DNA from: Pseudomonadota bacterium
GTDB lineage: Bacteria; Pseudomonadota; Gammaproteobacteria; Acidiferrobacterales; Acidiferrobacteraceae
DNA length: 6,767 bases
Direction: 5' to 3'
Assembly (NCBI GenBank): GCA_021795255.1
Contig: JAJYPQ010000216.1
Span: 1-6,767, forward strand
Shown one piece after another: positions 6,360 to 6,767 of this stretch. Each line of letters opens with the position of its first letter. Within the stretch, counting starts at the first letter, position 1. Below the pieces are notes generated by a model. That model saw nothing but the letters and a program-made list of their open reading frames with translations, made no database searches and was not told where the DNA came from. Made by a program: the position numbers and the translations under genes.

Positions 6360-6644
6360 CGCCTTTATCTGGCGCACTGGCCTATTCAGGAGCTTCACCC
6401 GCGACATCCGGAGTCCCCGAGACGCATTCGTGCTGAAAGAAGTTGAGATGCTTGGTGCGCCCCGCCCGCAGGGTCAGGTTGGGTAGTCTTCCACCACTCT
6501 GGGCACCCCAAACCGCTTACCAGGACGGAAGTCCGCGGGAATCATCAACGTCAGGGCCGGTCCATCGAAGGCTAGATCCCGCACAAACCTGGGCGTCTCA
6601 ATCCCCAAAGCCGCTTCTAAAGCAGCATCGTTTCCGCCGTAACC
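6360..6644 (-). pseudogene. Broken ISL3-family transposase, N-terminal part
   Basis: Three minus-strand segments resemble the N-terminus of ISL3-family transposases, which move insertion sequences by a DDE mechanism. Segment A (6644-6480) reads AALGIETPRFVRDLAFDG, then ADFRPGKRFGVP. Segment B (6480-6424), one frame off, reads RTKHLNFFQHEC, close to the family's RHLNFFQHE motif. Segment C (6407-6360), back in the frame of A, reads SRVKLLNRPVRQIKA, like the family's RVKLPDG-VRQI. Spacing between segments fits the family with one base lost near 6480 and one gained between 6424 and 6407. A stop (TAG, 6645-6647) lies just upstream in frame and no proper ATG is left. Beyond 6360 the similarity fades (possibly an internal deletion before FCREL), and no catalytic DDE region is seen. 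Family recognition is from memory of its motifs. Confidence 0.68.
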
Positions 6645-6647
6645 CTA

Positions 6648-6767
6648 CCTCTTCGTCAGACTCTCGGCGGTATGTACTCCATGACAAGTACCGACTCGAA
6701 ATTCAACAGAGGCAGAAAATGAGGATTCAGGTGGCTTATAGGGAAAACGCTCGCCACCCACACAGCC
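6648..6767. other. Right edge, upstream side of the transposase remnant
   Basis: No gene is visible. If the insertion sequence end is preserved it should lie here, since the transposase starts near 6644 on the minus strand. I could not identify a terminal inverted repeat or its partner elsewhere in the window. Confidence 0.35.

Noticed and set aside
6286..6486. 66-codon plus-strand frame
   Set aside because: Antisense to the recognisable ISL3-type segments on the minus strand.

Overview
The window carries one complete potassium-uptake operon on the minus strand, read from about 5740 leftwards to 1101: an unnamed 29-residue membrane microprotein, kdpF, kdpA, kdpB and kdpC. Together kdpFABC encode the high-affinity K+-importing P-type ATPase KdpFABC of the inner membrane. 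KdpA is the channel-like K+ subunit, KdpB the ATP-driven pump subunit, KdpC the single-span stabilising subunit, and KdpF a small lipid-like stabiliser. Spacing is very tight: microprotein stop directly against the kdpF start, a 4-base kdpF/kdpA overlap, and 9- and 8-base gaps before kdpB and kdpC. This points to one transcript with translational coupling. The gene order, Shine-Dalgarno sites and protein sequences suggest a Gram-negative bacterium, probably a proteobacterium; the species cannot be fixed from this window.

Upstream of the operon (5716-5950) lie a candidate sigma-54 (-24/-12) promoter and three perfect inverted repeats. None of the sensor/regulator genes kdpD or kdpE is present, although they often follow kdpC. 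Further right (6360-6644, minus strand) is the N-terminal part of a broken ISL3-family transposase, readable only through two compensating single-base frameshifts. The stretch between it and the promoter region shows nothing I recognise.

Downstream of the operon (41-1100) there is about 1 kb with no convincing gene. It holds a hairpin just after kdpC (possible transcript end), a weak candidate for a small secreted cysteine-rich protein (444-713), and an 18/17-nt near-repeat present twice. At the extreme left edge a minus-strand reading frame starts with the same first three residues (MAW) as the kdp microprotein and is cut off by the window. It may be a second member of that microprotein family.

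The core is a standard Kdp system. The points worth following are the microprotein and its possible paralogue, the apparent sigma-54-type promoter, and the decayed flanks.
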